From: Burhinus oedicnemus
Taxonomy: Eukaryota > Chordata > Aves > Charadriiformes > Burhinidae
Assembly: GCA_008921705.1 (NCBI GenBank)
Contig: VFFE01006818.1
Span: forward strand, 75,468 to 139,467
Reading direction: 5' to 3'
Length of the DNA: 64,000 nt
In this document: positions 47,195-60,035 of the stretch, one piece after another
How the letters are laid out: every line of letters begins with the position of its first letter
Numbering within the stretch: the first letter of the stretch is position 1
Translations under genes and position numbers: made by a program
The notes under the pieces: generated by a model
Told to the model about the DNA's origin: nothing
Databases searched by the model: none
The model's input: only the letters and a program-made list of their open reading frames with translations

Positions 47195-50098
47195 TATTTA
47201 TTAAAGAGAAGTCTTTTGTGTCCCTGCTTTTCACTGTCACCTCCCGTTTAGTTACTATTTATGTACAAAATCCATCAATAATCCTTCTGTTAATGTTGTT
47301 CACTCACAGAGTTGCAGTAAGATTACTGTGCTATATTATTACTTTTGATCTAAAAATCCTTTTTAAAAGTAAGTGCTAAAAACTCCTCTGAATAAAGGGC
47401 AGTGCAGTATAAAATATATATCTGTTTCTATTCAGCAAATGGTGCAGTTAAACCAAACCGTACTGAAGATTAAATACCGACCAACCCATTCTTCCCAGCT
47501 GCCGTTTTGACAAGCGCCGTTTAGGAAGGATGTGGGAGCCTTGTTTGGCCGACACTCCTCTTGCTACGGAACAGCGCCCTACGTGGGCTCGCTGCAGAGG
47601 CGCCTGCATCGCGCTGCGTCCCGGGGCTCCCAGCTCTGCTCTGCTCTTCCTCATTTCCTCAGTGGGGAAATACCTTCAAATGCAAACTTAAAGGAGAGCG
47701 CTTGCATAAGATGAGAAAACTAGATTTTAGCCCCCTGCTATTATGTTTGGCTTATCAGAGAGGATAGATAGGCAGGGTTGTTCCTGGGCAGAGTACTCCA
47801 GTTGGAGACTTTTCTTGGCAGCAGCTCCTCTTCTGGGCGATGCCCCCAGGATCGAGGCAGAATTTAAGCCATGATCAAGCACTGCTGCTCGGTGGCAGTG
47901 ATGAGCTCAGGTATTGATCTGCCCCTTCCTGATGCCCCGTGCCATTAATCAGCGAGCACAGTTTGCTACGAAATTGATCTGCTTGCCGTTGGGCACGCAG
48001 GGCTGGATTGGGTGGCTGCTGGCTCCTCTGGGCGGCCAGGCTGAAGTCATAGCGATGACTCGGCTCGGTAAGTGCTGTCTGATGTTCATGGAGACATGCA
48101 TGATGATGGGCCACTTGAGGAATGGTGAATAACTCAGCAGCATTAATGAGTGGAAGAATAAAAGCTCCGTAGATGCCTAATGGGTGAGCTGCAGTAGGAG
48201 GATCCTCTTCTCTGCTGTTGAATGCTTGGAGTATATTTCTTTGTTTTGGTGATATGATATATTAAGTACTGTTGGGTAGGTTTGATAGAAAGGCTTGTGA
48301 AGTAGTGCTGTGGCTCCTTGGGAACAGGCTGGAGGCAACCCCTTGTCTGCTGGTGACCGATGACCCGTCTGCTCGGCTCAGCTGGTGGAGTGGCCGCAGT
48401 GATGGAGGAAGGAGACCAGCCAGGAGGAGCAGGAGGTTTGTCCATGTTCATGTGCCTGCACACAGCCCCTGTGCCCCCCATGTGGAAGGGACCTCCATCT
48501 CCCCGGCCCCTACAGTTGTCTCTTCCAGGAGACATGGCTCTCTCCAGCCCACTGTGACAGAAATCAATCGTTAGAAGAATTGCAAGAGGTTCCTCGTGGA
48601 GAAGGGTCTCAGCATATTTTGTGTATTGAGTTACTACATGTGCAGAGGTAGATGCTAGAGCTGCCGTAACATTCACTTTCTTGCTTTTTCTAAAGGAAGG
48701 GTCAACAATGGTCACGATGAAATTCATCAGTAGTTACTAGAGTTGCGCTAGGCATGCTAAGTTGGTCTTAACTACAAATTATCATTAATCCTCTCACTTC
48801 CAAGATGATGTTTTCTCATTGATGCTTTCGCTGTTTGTATACTTTGATAGTTCCTTAGTATGGTTCCTGTTGGTGGCCCTCCAAATGCTTTGTGTTGAGT
48901 GTTGGGCATGTAGGGCAAAGGGAAAATAAAGCTATGTTTGGTCAAGTCCTACAAGGTCTAGGTTTGAACTGTCCTTTTTCCCCAGGTAAAGATACTAGGG
49001 ATTTTAATGCAATATTGAAAGGCAAATCTGAACAGATGGGGCTTGAATGTGGCCAAACTTCCATCCAGCCAAGTTACTGGTTTTAAACCTGGAGAGGGGT
49101 GCTGCGGTTGATGGGGGAATTAATGCTATGTGCAACATGCACAGTAGGTGCACAGAGGTGTTTGCTGTCAAGTAGCTATTGTTTACGGTTATTCTGGTTT
49201 CTGACTGCCAGTTGGCAGACCCAACATCTGATAGTAAAGTTCGGGAGGTTTTCATAGCTCTGACATGTTAGCTGTTTTTAATGAACTGAAGTGAGCTTTG
49301 CTCACCTGTGTGCTGGGAGTCCCTTCACGGTTTGCTGGCATCTCAGGTAGGAGCGTCTGCAGTGTGATAGCTTGTACGGTTACTTCGGAAAACCTTGGGC
49401 CTGGTGCTGCAAAACAAGGTCTTTCAGTGCAGAGGACCTTCACCAGAGGAGATGTCTACCAGAGCAGATCCCTTTGTAGCAATTCGGTTGTAAACCCATC
49501 AGGGCAACGAAGCAAGCTTCTGCCAATGAAAAATCAGGCATTTGGCTGCAAGTGGCATTGATTCCTCCTGGAGGTTTTGCACCATGAAACATGAGTATCC
49601 CCTTCTTTCTTGGGTGAGAAGTTACACCTATGTTTATTTACTTCAGCGTGGAATGGAAACTTTGGTGCCTGGGAGGCACGTTGTGGCAGCAGCACAGAAA
49701 GGAAGACATGAGGCCACATCGCTCTCAATGCCATTGCCCAGCAGTGCTGTTTAAAGATGAGTGATGGGGTTTTTTGAAATTGCACAGCGAATGTTCTTCC
49801 CTTGGGATCAAGAAAAGACTCAACATTAATTTACATTCAGAGATTAAATAAAGCCCTCCATTCTTCATTGGAAATAATTAGATTTCTCTGTGTTCCCAAG
49901 TTCTATCAAATACGTAACTGAAAAAATTGTTTCATCTGCCTCTTCGACCAGCGTATAAAACATCACAGAATGTAATCATGGCTATAATGAAAGATGGCTC
50001 CAAATACAAGACTTAACTCAAATATGTCAACTATAGGAAGATGTACTTTCCACCTTCTGTTCAGAAAAGGCTTGTTAACTGTAGTTGTATACAGGGGT

Positions 50099-50157
50099 CC
50101 AGATCCTTGTGTAAGTCCATGGAGTGCTGCTGAGGCGGAGTAAATGGCGGATCCAGG
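50099..50157. repeat. Possible decayed palindromic amniote repeat
   Basis: CCAGATCC at the left and GGATCCAGG at the right are nearly complementary and flank GTGTAAG and GGAGTAAAT words. This recalls old palindromic repeats common in amniotes, which start with a CCAGATCC-like end. Only the ends are convincing. Confidence 0.3.
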
Positions 50158-51869
50158 TTTGGATCCATCCGAAAGGCAGAAAGGAGATGGGTCATGGTGT
50201 CTTCAGGGATTTCTGCAGGTTGGTCTGATTTTTCATCATTTTCATCATTCTTCTTTAAATAATATTAAAGCCAGAGAAGCCAAGCAGAGATATGAGCATG
50301 TGATTAAAGCTACACAAAAATCTAGATGCCTAACAGCCTTTCCGTAGGAAGCGTGACAGCTCCAGAACACATCTCCCTGTTTGTCCTCCTCCCGCTCTCG
50401 GCGGAGCCGTCTGTGCGGTGGGAAACACAGTTCCTGTCCACTTGGAAACCTCCCAGGTGAGGGTCTGCTGCTCTGTGTCCCAAAGGTCAGCAGATTTGGG
50501 CCATGCCACGTCAGAGACACGTGCTCAAGACTCTGACCAAAGGATGCTCCAAAGTGCCTACATTTTTGTTTTAAAATTTAGCAAAGACATCAGATTTTGA
50601 GATATCTGACTGTCTATAATTTCTGTCAAACGATGAAAATACATAGTTGGCATGCAAGAGGGGAGAGGGTGGAGACTGAGGAAAAACAAAAGTACAGAAA
50701 AATTCTCATTTTTATTTTTTGTTTCTTAGGTTTATATGCTGTCACTTCTTTAGTTTTTCCTTGTTTATTTGGATTAATGTCTCTCATGAGGTGAAGAAGT
50801 CCACATTTTTTGGAGCTGCAAATCAAATAATCACCCATATCCAAAACTCGATTATAGAAACGTCTGCTTAGTGTCTGACGAGATGCTGTTTTCTCAGCAT
50901 GACATTAAAAGGAAGTGCTTAATCTAAATCACCTAAAATTGCTTTAAATCATAGGATTCAGAGCACGTAGATAACATTCCGCATCCCTCTCTCATGAATT
51001 CCTGCAGGAAAATTGGAAAATATTCCACGATAGACGCAAACTGGAAGGACTCGGCTCCCCCCTTGCTGTCAGCAGGTGCCAAGAGGGACAGCTTTTCCTG
51101 ACATAGTTTCAGCGTGCTGGTTGTGTGCCATTTATGTCAACAGCAAGACAGAAGTAAGGTTCATTCTGAAAAAAAAATGTGCAAGCTTGGTTTTGGACGT
51201 GCTTTGCACATGCTCCCAGCTATACCTACGCGATGTGTTGTACCTTCCCGGTGCGCAGAGGGCTGGCCGTGTTCATGGATCCGTATGGGTCTGTTGAATT
51301 TCAAGGCGGTCTGCAGAGTTGCAGGAGGCGAGAACACGACCACGTTCTTAAGACTACAGAGCTGAAGTTACCGATGTGTGGTATGGTGGGGTGCAATCTC
51401 GAACAGCAGGTTTTATTTCAGGTCAGAAGAGGTTTTCGTCTCTAGCATAGACAACTGAGAAACGGATTTTTAATGGAAGTGTTGACACAACCTGAAAACA
51501 CCAGCAGGCTTGCTATGAATAAAAGTTTTATCAGCTGCTGTTACAACTTGGCTGCAGCAAACAGCACTACTGAATTAAAGAGGTTTTAATGATTTATGGT
51601 GTTCTGACAAACCAGTCCTTCATCAATCTTGTGATAAAGCATAACTTTTCAGCAGCGAAAAAGTAAAGTCATGAGACTCCATGAAGAGTGTCTTAAGGAG
51701 TGAAACGTGGTGAGGTGTTTGGAATGGAAACAAAATCGGGTCTTGAAGACACGAAGGCAGATTTGTTGAGCTGGTAACCTCAGCACGGCTCCTGAGGATT
51801 ACAGTCATTTTCCATTCTCCACAACTTTACACAATTTAATTTGCTTTATACCTGGGTAGATAGCAGCCT

Positions 51870-52203
51870 TCCAGTATCTGAGAGGGGCCTACGAGGAAGC
51901 TGGAGAGGGGCTTTTTACAAGGGCATGTAGTGACACAGGACGAGGGGTAATGGCTTCAGACTGGAAGAGGGGAGATTTAGATGAGATATAAGGAAGAAAT
52001 TCTTTGCTGTGAGGGTGGTGAGACCCTGGCCCAGGTTGCCCAGAGCAGCTGTGGCTGCCCCATCCCTGGAGGTGTTCAAGGCCAGGTTGGACGGGGCTTG
52101 GAGCAACCTGGTCTGGTGGGAGGTGTCCCTGCCCAGGGCAGGGGGTTGGAATGAGATGATCTTTAAGGTCCCTTCCACCCTAAACCATTCTGTGATTCTA
52201 TGA
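51870..52203 (+). mobile_element. CR1 fragment, sense, about 330 bp
   Basis: Starts near CCAGTATCTGAGAGGGGCCT, continues through GGTTGCCCAGAGCAGCTGTG and ends CTAAACCATTCTGTGATTC then TATGA. The conceptual protein on + carries a broken CR1 ORF2 C-terminus. It is relatively young-looking (long uninterrupted agreement with the family pattern). Confidence 0.93.
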
Positions 52204-52524
52204 TAAGTTCTGGTTTTGACCTTTGAGTCTGAAAGGGAGACTGTTACTAAAATACTTGCTGTTATTCTTAGAGCTATAAAGTGGTCCCAACTGGCTGAAA
52301 CCATTAACTGCAGAAAAGCTGCTGCAGTACCAGGTCTCTCTGGAGGCCAGATGCCATGCCTGGGTGCAGCCCAGCAGATGTGCGCAGCATGGAGCCCTCC
52401 GTGAAGGCTGGAGATCAGCCGTACGGGGTTGGTGTGCCCACTGCTGTGCCCCTCAGGAGCCCAGAGATGTGGGGGTATTTGCAGAGAACAGCAGAGTAGC
52501 AGCAGTAGGTACGTGGAGAAGAGC

Positions 52525-52875
52525 ACCTGGAGAAGAGACTGAGAGGGGACGTCATCAATGCTTAGCAATATCTAAAGGGGGTCAAGAAGATGGGCCAGGC
52601 TCTTTTCAGTGGAGCCCGGCGACAGGACAAGGGGCAACGGGCACAAACTGGAACACGGGAAATTCCACCTCAACGTGAGGAAAAACTTCTTTCCTTTGAG
52701 GGTGGCAGAGCACTGGCACAGGCTGCCCAGAGAGGTGGTGGAGTCTCCTTCTCTGGAGATACTCAAAACCCACCTGGACGTGTTCCTGTCCAACCTGCTC
52801 TGGGTGACCCTGCTTTGGCAGGAGGGATGGACTAGATGATCTCTGAAGGTCCCTTCCAACCCCCGTGATTCTGTG
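52525..52875 (+). mobile_element. CR1 fragment, sense, about 350 bp, with open ORF2 tail
   Basis: From CACCTGGAGAAGAGACTGAG to GTGATTCTGTG. Between about 52609 and 52839 one frame stays open and shows [19 protein letters not shown], the CR1 ORF2 C-terminal signature, followed by the normal end of the protein. It lies only 321 bp after another CR1 of the same orientation but of a different subfamily, judging by the ends (CTATGA against CTGTG). Confidence 0.94.
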
Positions 52876-54068
52876 TACCTGTTTGTGCCCTGTGCCCACA
52901 GTCTGTGAGCGTCAGCATCTCACCGGGACTGGTTGTGGAAGCAGGGAGGAGCAGCAATGTGCGCCTTACACCGGGAAGTGTCTGGTGTTCTGAGGACCAC
53001 AGCCACACAGGTGAGCACCCAAACGCGGGGAGGCTCCGCCATGCAGGCCTGGCTGCCCTCGGCCCGACCCAGTCCAGAGGCACGGCCAAAAGCTGGAGGA
53101 GATGTGGAAAGGTGGAGGAGCACTGCCGTCACGCCAGCAGCCGCCCGTCTGTTTGTGTCACCGAGCCTGGTTCGTCAGCGTGGCATAACATGGAAGATTG
53201 CTGTGCAGATTGGCGCTGGGACCAGAGCTGCAGATGTCCCATTCTTTTAAATGGGTCTTTGTGTGCTGGAGAGAATAGTTGGGAGAAACACTGCCAGAGA
53301 CACTGCTGTCAAAACTGTTCCCAGAACAAAGTTCTGGTTAAATAAGCTGCATAATCAAGCAATGAAGGTTTTTGATTGTTTCAAAGTATGTTTTTATTCA
53401 GGATCAGACAGTATTATAGTAACGTGTCCCCGCTGAGCGTGGGCTAAGTGTCACGTGTAAGTCGTGTGCGGCTGCGGTCCTGCTGCCCGGACTTCGCCTG
53501 TGGCTGCGGTGGCACAGCCTCCCCGGCGTGTCCGGGCTGCGGGGCTGCCACCGCAGCCATGGGCTGGCAGCGGGGTGCCGTGAGCTCACTCTGAACTGCA
53601 CCGGACCCGTTGCCCACCAGGCCACCAGCACCATCAGAGGAGCTCTGCTAGGGACAGGTCTGAAATCTTCTGTCTTGCGCAGGGCACCCTCCGACCGGCC
53701 CGGGCCTGAAGGGACGGTGAGGGGCTGCACAGGCTGCCGCAGTGCCGGCTGCCTTCAGCCTCTCCAGCCTCCTGCGCTCAGCGAGCCGAGCTGTGGGTCA
53801 GCAGCCACGGAGGGGGAACGCCTTGGAGGGACCAGCGTCCTTGAGATGCTGAGTGCCTCTTCTGGGCCTGTTCTTGTAGGGAGGCTGCCCCGGGGTGGGG
53901 GCACCTGGGGTCTTCAGCCCCAGCCCTTTCCCCTTAGGTCAGCTGATTTTACTGTCCTGTGTATCGGGTCATTATCAATTTACTTTTTGTTCATGATTCA
54001 TCCTGCCCAAGGCACGCAGCTTTGTGCTGCCCACAGCTGCGCGTCCAGCCGTGCTTCTCGAGAGCGCA

Positions 54069-54090
54069 TCTGTCTGTCTGTCTGTCTCTC
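54069..54090. repeat. (TCTG)n microsatellite
   Basis: TCTGTCTGTCTGTCTGTCTC, about five units. Confidence 0.92.
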
Positions 54091-54889
54091 CTTCCTCGTT
54101 TGCTCGTTTCTGGGTGTTGGGAGAGGAGAACATCTGCAGAGCCAAGCGGTGTTGTCAGATGGCCAGGACCAAGCTGCCAGGTCACTGCTTTTGTCAGAGT
54201 CAACATGACTGTTGCCTTCTTGAGAACGCTTTTGGTTAGATAAATCTGATTTGATAAATTTGAGGTGATTTTCGGTGGAGGTTGTCAGCGGTTCACACCT
54301 GATGCTACCCGTAACTCATGTGCTTTTGTGGCTTTGTAGGAGACGCTCTTTTCTGCGGGTTGTCACAAGGCAGTAGCTGGGAGCCAGCACGGTAATTACA
54401 GAGATTAAAGGAGTTTTTGACCAAGGGAGTGTCCCCAAGGGAAGGCAGAAGACAGTTTTGGCAGAGGCCACTTCCAGTCGCTGGTGGCCCTCGAGGGACC
54501 ATGCCCCTGGCTGGACAGGGAGGACTCGGGAATGGACCCTTCCTGGTTCCAGGTGGAGCCCAGAGCGAGCCGAGGCCCCTGCACCATGCTGCCGGCTGGC
54601 AGCCGGTACCCGGCAGCGAGGGCTGAGCAGGGCGGCAGCCCGAGCCGGGGAGCGCGGGGCCGTGCCGGTGGTTCAGGGCCATGGCCCTGGCGGAGTCGCC
54701 ATCCCCTTCGTGTCCGCCCAGGCCTGGGCTTGTGTGGAGTGCTGCGGGGAATGACCTTGGTCCTGGGCTCCTTCCCGGCTGGACACAAATGTCATGGACA
54801 GGCCCGTGGAGAGGAGGTGGATGCTTCCAGCAGAGCTTCATCCAGCTGCTCACCATGGTTCGTGTGCTTAATGAATCCCTGATATTTTA

Positions 54890-55110
54890 ATTACATCACT
54901 GCAAATACACCTAGGAGGCAGCTTTAAACTTTGCTATCTTGGCTGTGCCTAAAAAAAATAAATTGATTAGCTGGTTTTATCCTTAATGTTTACGAGAACT
55001 GTAGAACAAGTTAATACTATCTTTTTAGTTACAAGTGTTACACAGATGCTAATTACCAGGCAAAGATTGTATTTCAATTAGCATTGGTGCCATCATCATC
55101 CAAAGTGGAT
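54890..55110. promoter_or_regulatory. Candidate conserved enhancer
   Basis: AT-rich, non-repetitive, with TTTAATTACATCACTGCAAA, AAATTGATTAGCTGG, GATGCTAATTACCAGG and TTTCAATTAGCATTGG. Several homeodomain-type sites lie in 200 bp. Confidence 0.4.
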
Positions 55111-55138
55111 ATGAAGATGCTGTGGATGACAGGGTAAC

Positions 55139-55162
55139 CGGTACCGCGCAACCGCGGTACCG
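55139..55162. repeat. Perfect 10-bp CpG-rich inverted repeat
   Basis: CGGTACCGCG (55139-55148) and CGCGGTACCG (55153-55162) are exact complements with a 4-base spacer CAAC. It could extrude as a tight hairpin. Confidence 0.9.
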
Positions 55163-56667
55163 AGGCCCTGTCAAATGCCTTTGGTTTCTCTTCAGAACAG
55201 CACGATCCCTGTTGTTACTTCCCTGACAGCAGCCGAGTATTGATTTTAATTTTTATATAATTGGCAGGATTCTGTCCGCAGCGCTCAGTACTGAGTGCTC
55301 TCAAATGGCGAAGCAGGGGGGTCCCGGAGGCGCCGGTCCCCGGAGGCGCGGGGCAGCACTGGGGGCCGGGGGGCACAGCCTGCGGTGCCTGCAGCCCCGT
55401 CCTGCCCGCCGCCGGCACCGCCGCTCTGCCCGCTCTCCTGCCACGCGGGCGTCACTCTGCCCGTTGCGGCGTTAATTGCCGGGTGAAGTCCTCTCCGAGT
55501 CTTCTTGTGTGGCAGTAATTGCCCTCCAGCTGATCAGACATGGCTGCTTTCTAAAGCATGGAACCACGCGGAGAAGGGACCTTGTCTTGGTTTAACAGTG
55601 AGCTGGTAGAGGAAGGCCTGTCGGGAGGAGACGGACTTGTTAAAAATCAGTGTTGGAGGTTATTCTTTCAGCAACAGAACAGCAATGCATAATTTAGAGT
55701 GAACCCTTTCTTACCTGCGTTACTGTCTGTTTGCTCAACAAACTCACTCTAGTTTGCCAGAAACCAGTAATCACAACCTCCCTGGCTCTTCCCTGCAAGA
55801 ACTGACCGTCGCTGGTTTTCCAGTCCGTCTTCCAAGTCTCAAGCCCTCACTGAGTGCCTGTGGGTGGTTTCCAGCTGTACTGGAGTGACTGGTATTTAAC
55901 CCAGATGACGTTCCCCACGAGCCCAGCGGTCAGGGTGGTCTTAGCAGAGGCGCAGTATGCACGTGCGTACGTGGCTCTGTCACAAATTACCAGTTCTTTC
56001 TCTTTTCCCCCCATTTCTGCTGTAACATTTGGTGATCAAAACTGCACTCGGTTCTCCAAAAAAGCTCGAGCTTTTTATACATCATGGTTGGTGCTTCCTT
56101 ACTGCTTCTGATCCCTCAGAACAGGGAACTTAGCTCTTACTGCTACAGAGGCTGCAAATCTCCCATTTCCTCGGCATCCTTCCCGAGGCTACTGCCACGC
56201 TGTAGCAGAGACTCTTTTCCCCAGGCGGTCCCAAAGCCTACTGATGCTTTTGGGTGCCACGGGCAATTTTGTGTTTATGCTTCACATTTCAAGTTTCAAC
56301 CTTGCAAGTAAAACGGCAGCAGTATAGATACTGGGAAAAATGGGGAGGGATTTGGCCCCGGCAGCCCGAAGGGGAGAATGATGCCTGCCAGTGGTCCAGC
56401 CAGAGTCCTCCCCTGCTCCAGCCTGCATCTTGGTGGGACCCGGCGCTGGGACATTTTCCTGGTGGTCCCGGCAGGCGTGGTGACTGCTAGGTCTCGTTGA
56501 GCTTGCCGAGCAGAAGCGCTGCAGGCTGGACCGGGTTTTGCCCAATGCTTCACGTCTTCTGCGCTGCCTTTCTCAGACGGAGGCGGCACCTGGTCCTGGG
56601 CCACCGGTGCGGGAGGTGAGCGGTGTCAGAGGTGACTGATATTTGCTTTGCTGGGTAAAAGCTTAGG

Positions 56668-56730
56668 GCCAGATTCTGGTTATGCTTTTGCTCATGATAA
56701 TTCCTCATGACTTCATCGAGGTTGGCTTGT
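56668..56730. repeat. Possible ancient amniote interspersed repeat remnant
   Basis: AGGGCCAGATTCTGGTTATG at the start and CTCATGACTTCATCGAGG at the end resemble a very old repeat whose copies begin GGGCCAGATTCTG and end with a TGACTTCAATGG-like word. The middle is unclear. Confidence 0.3.
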
Positions 56731-59090
56731 TTCTGAGAGCTGAAAACTGCTGCTCCGGGTGATTAATGGTTGGAGAGCGCTGCTGGGATCAAATAAGCTC
56801 TGCCAGAGGAATCGATGCATCATCCCAGAGCCACAGCCGTTTCCAGAACGACTACTTAAAACTGCAGTGCTTTTCTTGTCTGGAGAATGGGAAATACAGA
56901 GACTTTTTTAACCATTTCAGTATCTAACTGGAGTTTTGTAGGTTTTCCGCATGGAGAGTCCAGACATAAATACCCAAGGGAAGTCAGCAGAAGCTGGAGG
57001 AGAAATCAATATATGTGAGCAAGGTGCAGCCACTCCAAATAAGCATTTTTATCAGCTAGAGCAGTGTTCAGCTGTGGTTCACTAGCGGGTGGGATTAAGG
57101 TGTTTGATACTGGTGTGTAGTGCTTGCTAATGCTAAACCTTGACTCTAAAAACAAAATAAGTGAAATCCAGCTTTGTACGCTGAAACTTCCTGGTGGCTC
57201 CCAGCCGACGTCAGTAAAGTGCCCATGTATGTAAGGATTCCAGCCTGGTTGTCTCGTCTTTCAAAGGCAGAAGCCGCTAAGGTTCAAGAAGAAAACCTAC
57301 TGCTCACAGTTCAGAAGCAGAAGGAAGATCTTGTGAACCAAGCTGTGGGTATTTGCATCCAACATGACGGTAACACCCTGCAGAGCACGGATCGTGGGTG
57401 CCTTGATTTGAGATGATATCTGCATTTGCAGAAGGAAAAATTAATCTTTGTGCAGCCGAGATCAAGCAATCTCAAGTATTTATCAGCTCCGCGGATCCTG
57501 CCCAGAATGCAAACTACTTGCTTTTGTTTGAGCCCAGACAAATTGTGCTGCCCCTTTATAATTAGTTTGAGATAAGCCAGGACATGCTATTAAATGATTA
57601 GATGACCTTTCATCTGAGCGGGGATTTCAGCCTGTTTTATTCCTTCAGAATCAGCAGGAAAAAAGTTACTGGATTTCTAAAGAAAAGGCAGAGCCTGCCT
57701 AAGAGAGAGCAAGTTGGACTGAAAAACGTACAGAGCAGCAAAAATTTAGACGACTGAGTAAAGTACCCTAAATGAACAAGAACAAAAAAAACTTCCAAAA
57801 AGGACATAATGTCTGAGTCCTCTGGACACCAAAAACACCCAAATCCCAGCTCTCTATTTCCATGTCAACTTACGCCATGGTTGGGTGGAAAATGGAACTA
57901 ACTCTTGCAAGCAGCAGCTCAATGAGTGTTGCAGGGGAATAAGAAGCTGAATAACTCCTGGCAGGTTTGTTTCTGCTTTCGGTGCTTAATCCACGGTGTG
58001 ATGGAGGGTGCTTTGATCCTACAGAATAAGGTTTATCCTGAGGCTTTATCCTAAGGTCAGTTTTGTGTGAGAGTGTGAATGGTGCCTGTGCTTCCTCCTG
58101 AAAGAGCAAGGTTCATCTTTGCAACTTACAGTCGTGGTGTGGGCGGTAGTAGAAGGTGAACCGGTCAAAAGTGTAATTCCTCAGTTGCATTCAGCTTATT
58201 TAGTCCTAGTATTAATTTCATGTGTTTGTTTCGGTCTCTAAACGTTAAATTGTGGTCTGAAATTTGAAATGCTTAATGTTTTCCCTGGATCCGTTGGAAG
58301 CTGGTGAAAACAGCGACCACCCAGCTGACTCCAGGACAGCGGTTCAGAGCCCTGCCTGCTCTTCCTGCTCCACAGGCTGCTGGTCATCCAGTCTTCTCAA
58401 ATTAAAGCTGGTCCCTTTGTCCCCCCGCTTTGATTTCCTGACACTACGGGAAAATCAGGTGAGCTCTGGGTCCAGTGCCGTGTTTCCATGCGGTGTCCGT
58501 TTGCCTCGTGGGAGCGTTGCTGGAGCTTGGCACGGCACAGCGTGGAGGAGTCCTCCAGGCACGCGGCGCTGCCGCAGCGGAGGGATGCAGCCCCGCGCCC
58601 CGTGCCCAGCACACCGTGGGATGCCCGGCTCCTGCCGCGGGGCTTCCTCCTGGCTTCCCGTCCCTCGACTTTTGGGCTGTTCTCACCCCCCTCTCTCTCG
58701 TCGATTATCGGGACAGTTCAAACGCACGGATTTACTGTCAGCGGGAAGCACAGGGACAGCTTGGCAGCGAACGAGGTTGGGGACGTTCTCCGGGCAGTGC
58801 TGCGTGACAGCGGGCTGGCAGGGAGCAGTGCCCTGCGTCTGCCCTCGGGAGAGGCAGCGACGAGACTCTCCTGGGTGCTGCATGGCAGTCCGGCGAAGTC
58901 AGGCTAACTCCTTGACTGCCTTCGCTGATAAAAACTGACTTCGTGCACAAAGCAGAGAGGCAGCTCTGAACGCTTCTGTTCCTGTGCTGCGTTTTTTTAA
59001 TGGTAACTCTTACCTTAAAGAAAGGTATTTCAAAGCCAAGAGTCCATTTCCCCCGACCATTACTTTTTTAATACCACCTAGGTCAATGGT

Positions 59091-59119
59091 CCTCGTTAGT
59101 TCCCTCTAAATTAACGAGG
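59091..59119. repeat. Perfect 8-bp inverted repeat
   Basis: CCTCGTTA (59091-59098) and TAACGAGG (59112-59119) with a 13-base spacer. Possible dyad binding site. Confidence 0.8.
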
Positions 59120-59239
59120 TAGCTGGGGCTGTTGAGCGAAGACTGAGATTGTCCCAGATTCCGATGAGAAGAAGCTGCCAGCTATGGTGACAATACAGGC
59201 GTTGTCATTGTCTGGGGCCCCACAAAGTGAGATCGAACT

Positions 59240-59500
59240 GGGAGATGTTAAATGCGCATCTCATGTCCTGAATCGCAAATGCAAGCTCGAACCCTTTATG
59301 CCTTTAATGCAATAAAAGCAAAGGCAGCTGTATACAAACCATTTGGCAGCAGCTGAATGTTCAGGGTATCTGGGACTCTATTAAATCTTTTATGTGCCAT
59401 GTCTTGAGCAATATCCTACCAGCTGATGCCTGCCTTCTGCTTCGCAAATCTGGCAGCATTACATACAATTTTTTCTAATGGCTGTATTTAACCACTGAAA
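59240..59500. promoter_or_regulatory. Candidate conserved enhancer
   Basis: Unique stretch with GTTAAATGCGCATCTCATG, GAATCGCAAATGCAAGC, CCTTTAATGCAATAAAAGC and TTTTATGTGCCATG, plus CAGCTG E-boxes. Its composition resembles deeply conserved developmental enhancers. Confidence 0.4.
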
Positions 59501-59980
59501 ATTTCCTTTGTGCGGCGAGGGACTGCATTATGCAGAACGAGGACAAAGTGGTCTCTTCTTTCTGCTTTCTTGCGTTGCTTCGCGTTGTAGGTCTGCTTGA
59601 AAATGGATTGAGATTAATTTAAAAAATGACTCTGACTTGTTACCAAGTAGATGTTTATTCCTTCCCCAGGAACGAATGGAGAAACACAAAAAAGACAAGA
59701 CTGGGGCACTGATGTTTGAGGGAGGGGGGATTTCAGACACCAGGGGCATTTTACGCAGGAATCCTGCCTGTGGCAGAGGAACCTGAGCAGCTGCGCCTGG
59801 CCGGGGCCGCACCGACACCGGTCCTGACGTTTGCTTGAGTCACGTTAGATCCCTGCGGGAGCTGTGTTAACGTCACCATTAACCATTAATGGCTGCGGTA
59901 CCTATAGCGTGCGGTACAGAGCGTACCTGGGGCACGGAGAAGTGCCCTCTCGCTCCGGCCGTCCCTCGGTTGCCGGCCGT

Positions 59981-60035
59981 GCCGCTGTGGGAGCTGTGCC
60001 GCTGCGGGAGCTGTGCCGCTGCGGGAGCTGTGCCG
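59981..60035. repeat. 17-bp minisatellite, 3.2 copies
   Basis: Unit GCCGCTGCGGGAGCTGT at 59981 (with one T), 59998 and 60015, then a partial GCCG. It sits in a CpG-rich block (59940-60170). Confidence 0.93.

Noticed and set aside
56000..56300. Possible old CR1 body (TGATCAAAACTGCACTCGG)
   Set aside because: Only about 30 bases recall a CR1 pattern, and no terminal block or ORF2 motif follows.
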